In this document: positions 63,701-64,000 of the stretch, piece after piece
Position numbering within the stretch: position 1 is the stretch's first letter
Layout: each line of letters begins with the position of its first letter
Source: Doryteuthis pealeii
Taxonomy: Eukaryota > Mollusca > Cephalopoda > Myopsida > Loliginidae
DNA: 64,000 bases
Assembly: GCA_023376005.1 (NCBI GenBank)
Contig: CM042143.1
Coordinates: forward strand, 89,060,267-89,124,266
Direction: 5' to 3'
Program-made: the position numbers and the translations under genes
The notes under the pieces: generated by a model
Told to the model about the DNA's origin: nothing
Databases searched by the model: none
What the model saw: only the letters and a program-made list of their open reading frames with translations

Positions 63701-64000
63701 ACTAGAAGTGGCTACCCGGCGTCGCCTGGGTAGATGGGGGATTTTTTAAAAGTTAGTCTCGCAGATCACTTATCACGAGTGAGATCCTCGATGGATGACC
63801 CATAAAAATCCCCTCGGAAATATAGTAAGACATTTCCATTCAATGTTTTACAATTAAAAAAAAAAGATATAAATGATGCAATTAATTCAATCAATCAATA
63901 TTATATTTCAAAGCGAAAAAAACAAAAAAAACATACAAAAAAAAAAAAGATAAACAAAATAACATGCAAATGACTTTCCCTTATGTTAATTTTCAAATTT
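63701..64000 (-). mobile_element. Helitron-like 3' end, copy 3, cut by the window edge
   Basis: The same hairpin (63712-63733) and CTAGT terminus; the body continues past the window. Confidence 0.45.

Overview
The window looks like nuclear DNA of an animal, most likely a mollusc and perhaps a gastropod. It is A+T-rich, carries one gene with a classic GT-AG intron, and is filled with interspersed repeats of eukaryotic type: tRNA-headed SINEs, LINE 3' ends, LTR pieces, Tc1/mariner-like and foldback DNA elements, Helitron-like termini and many microsatellites. The motif GGGAGATAAC/GTTATCTCCC, abundant in molluscan genomes from memory, occurs at about 13281, 19585, 60170 and 61749. No prokaryotic operon, rRNA gene or CRISPR array was seen.

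The one gene recognised with confidence is a two-exon minus-strand homologue of the uncharacterised animal protein C15orf61 (exon 1 at 23287-23602, exon 2 at 17747-17874, intron of about 5.4 kb). Immediately 3' of it lies a minus-strand, membrane-spanning terminal-exon candidate (17383-17587) that I cannot name. Weaker exon candidates lie at 39566-39628 (-), 44009-44036 (+, with a CpG-rich promoter-like stretch), 53120-53376 (-) and 57882-58044 (+).

Layout. 1-5.1 kb: SINE S1, long repeat R1 and a composite repeat with a 48-bp minisatellite. 5.1-13 kb: foldback remnants, SINE S2, a decayed mariner-like element at 8018-8532, and A-rich DNA. 13-24 kb: the gene, two foldback families, LINE 3' ends and two hammerhead ribozyme motifs. 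24-33 kb: R1 copies, LINE reverse-transcriptase remnants, a pogo-like MITE and two more hammerheads. 33-46 kb: Helitron-like 5' ends, several foldbacks and a promoter-like CpG-rich stretch. 46-64 kb: R1 in both orientations, Helitron-like 5' and 3' ends, a UUCG-hairpin repeat family, a solo-LTR-like unit, an LTR end with a tRNA-Leu primer-binding site, and an intact LINE zinc-finger C-terminus.

The most unusual signal is a set of four sequences that fold into hammerhead self-cleaving ribozymes with intact catalytic cores (19208-19268 +, 22028-22071 -, 31803-31899 +, 32397-32441 +). They sit in at least three different repeat contexts; one lies directly downstream of a tRNA-like SINE head. A further foldback family carries a hammerhead-like motif with a consistent one-base insertion. 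R1, the commonest repeat here (about 25 full or partial copies), is a second candidate for an undescribed element.
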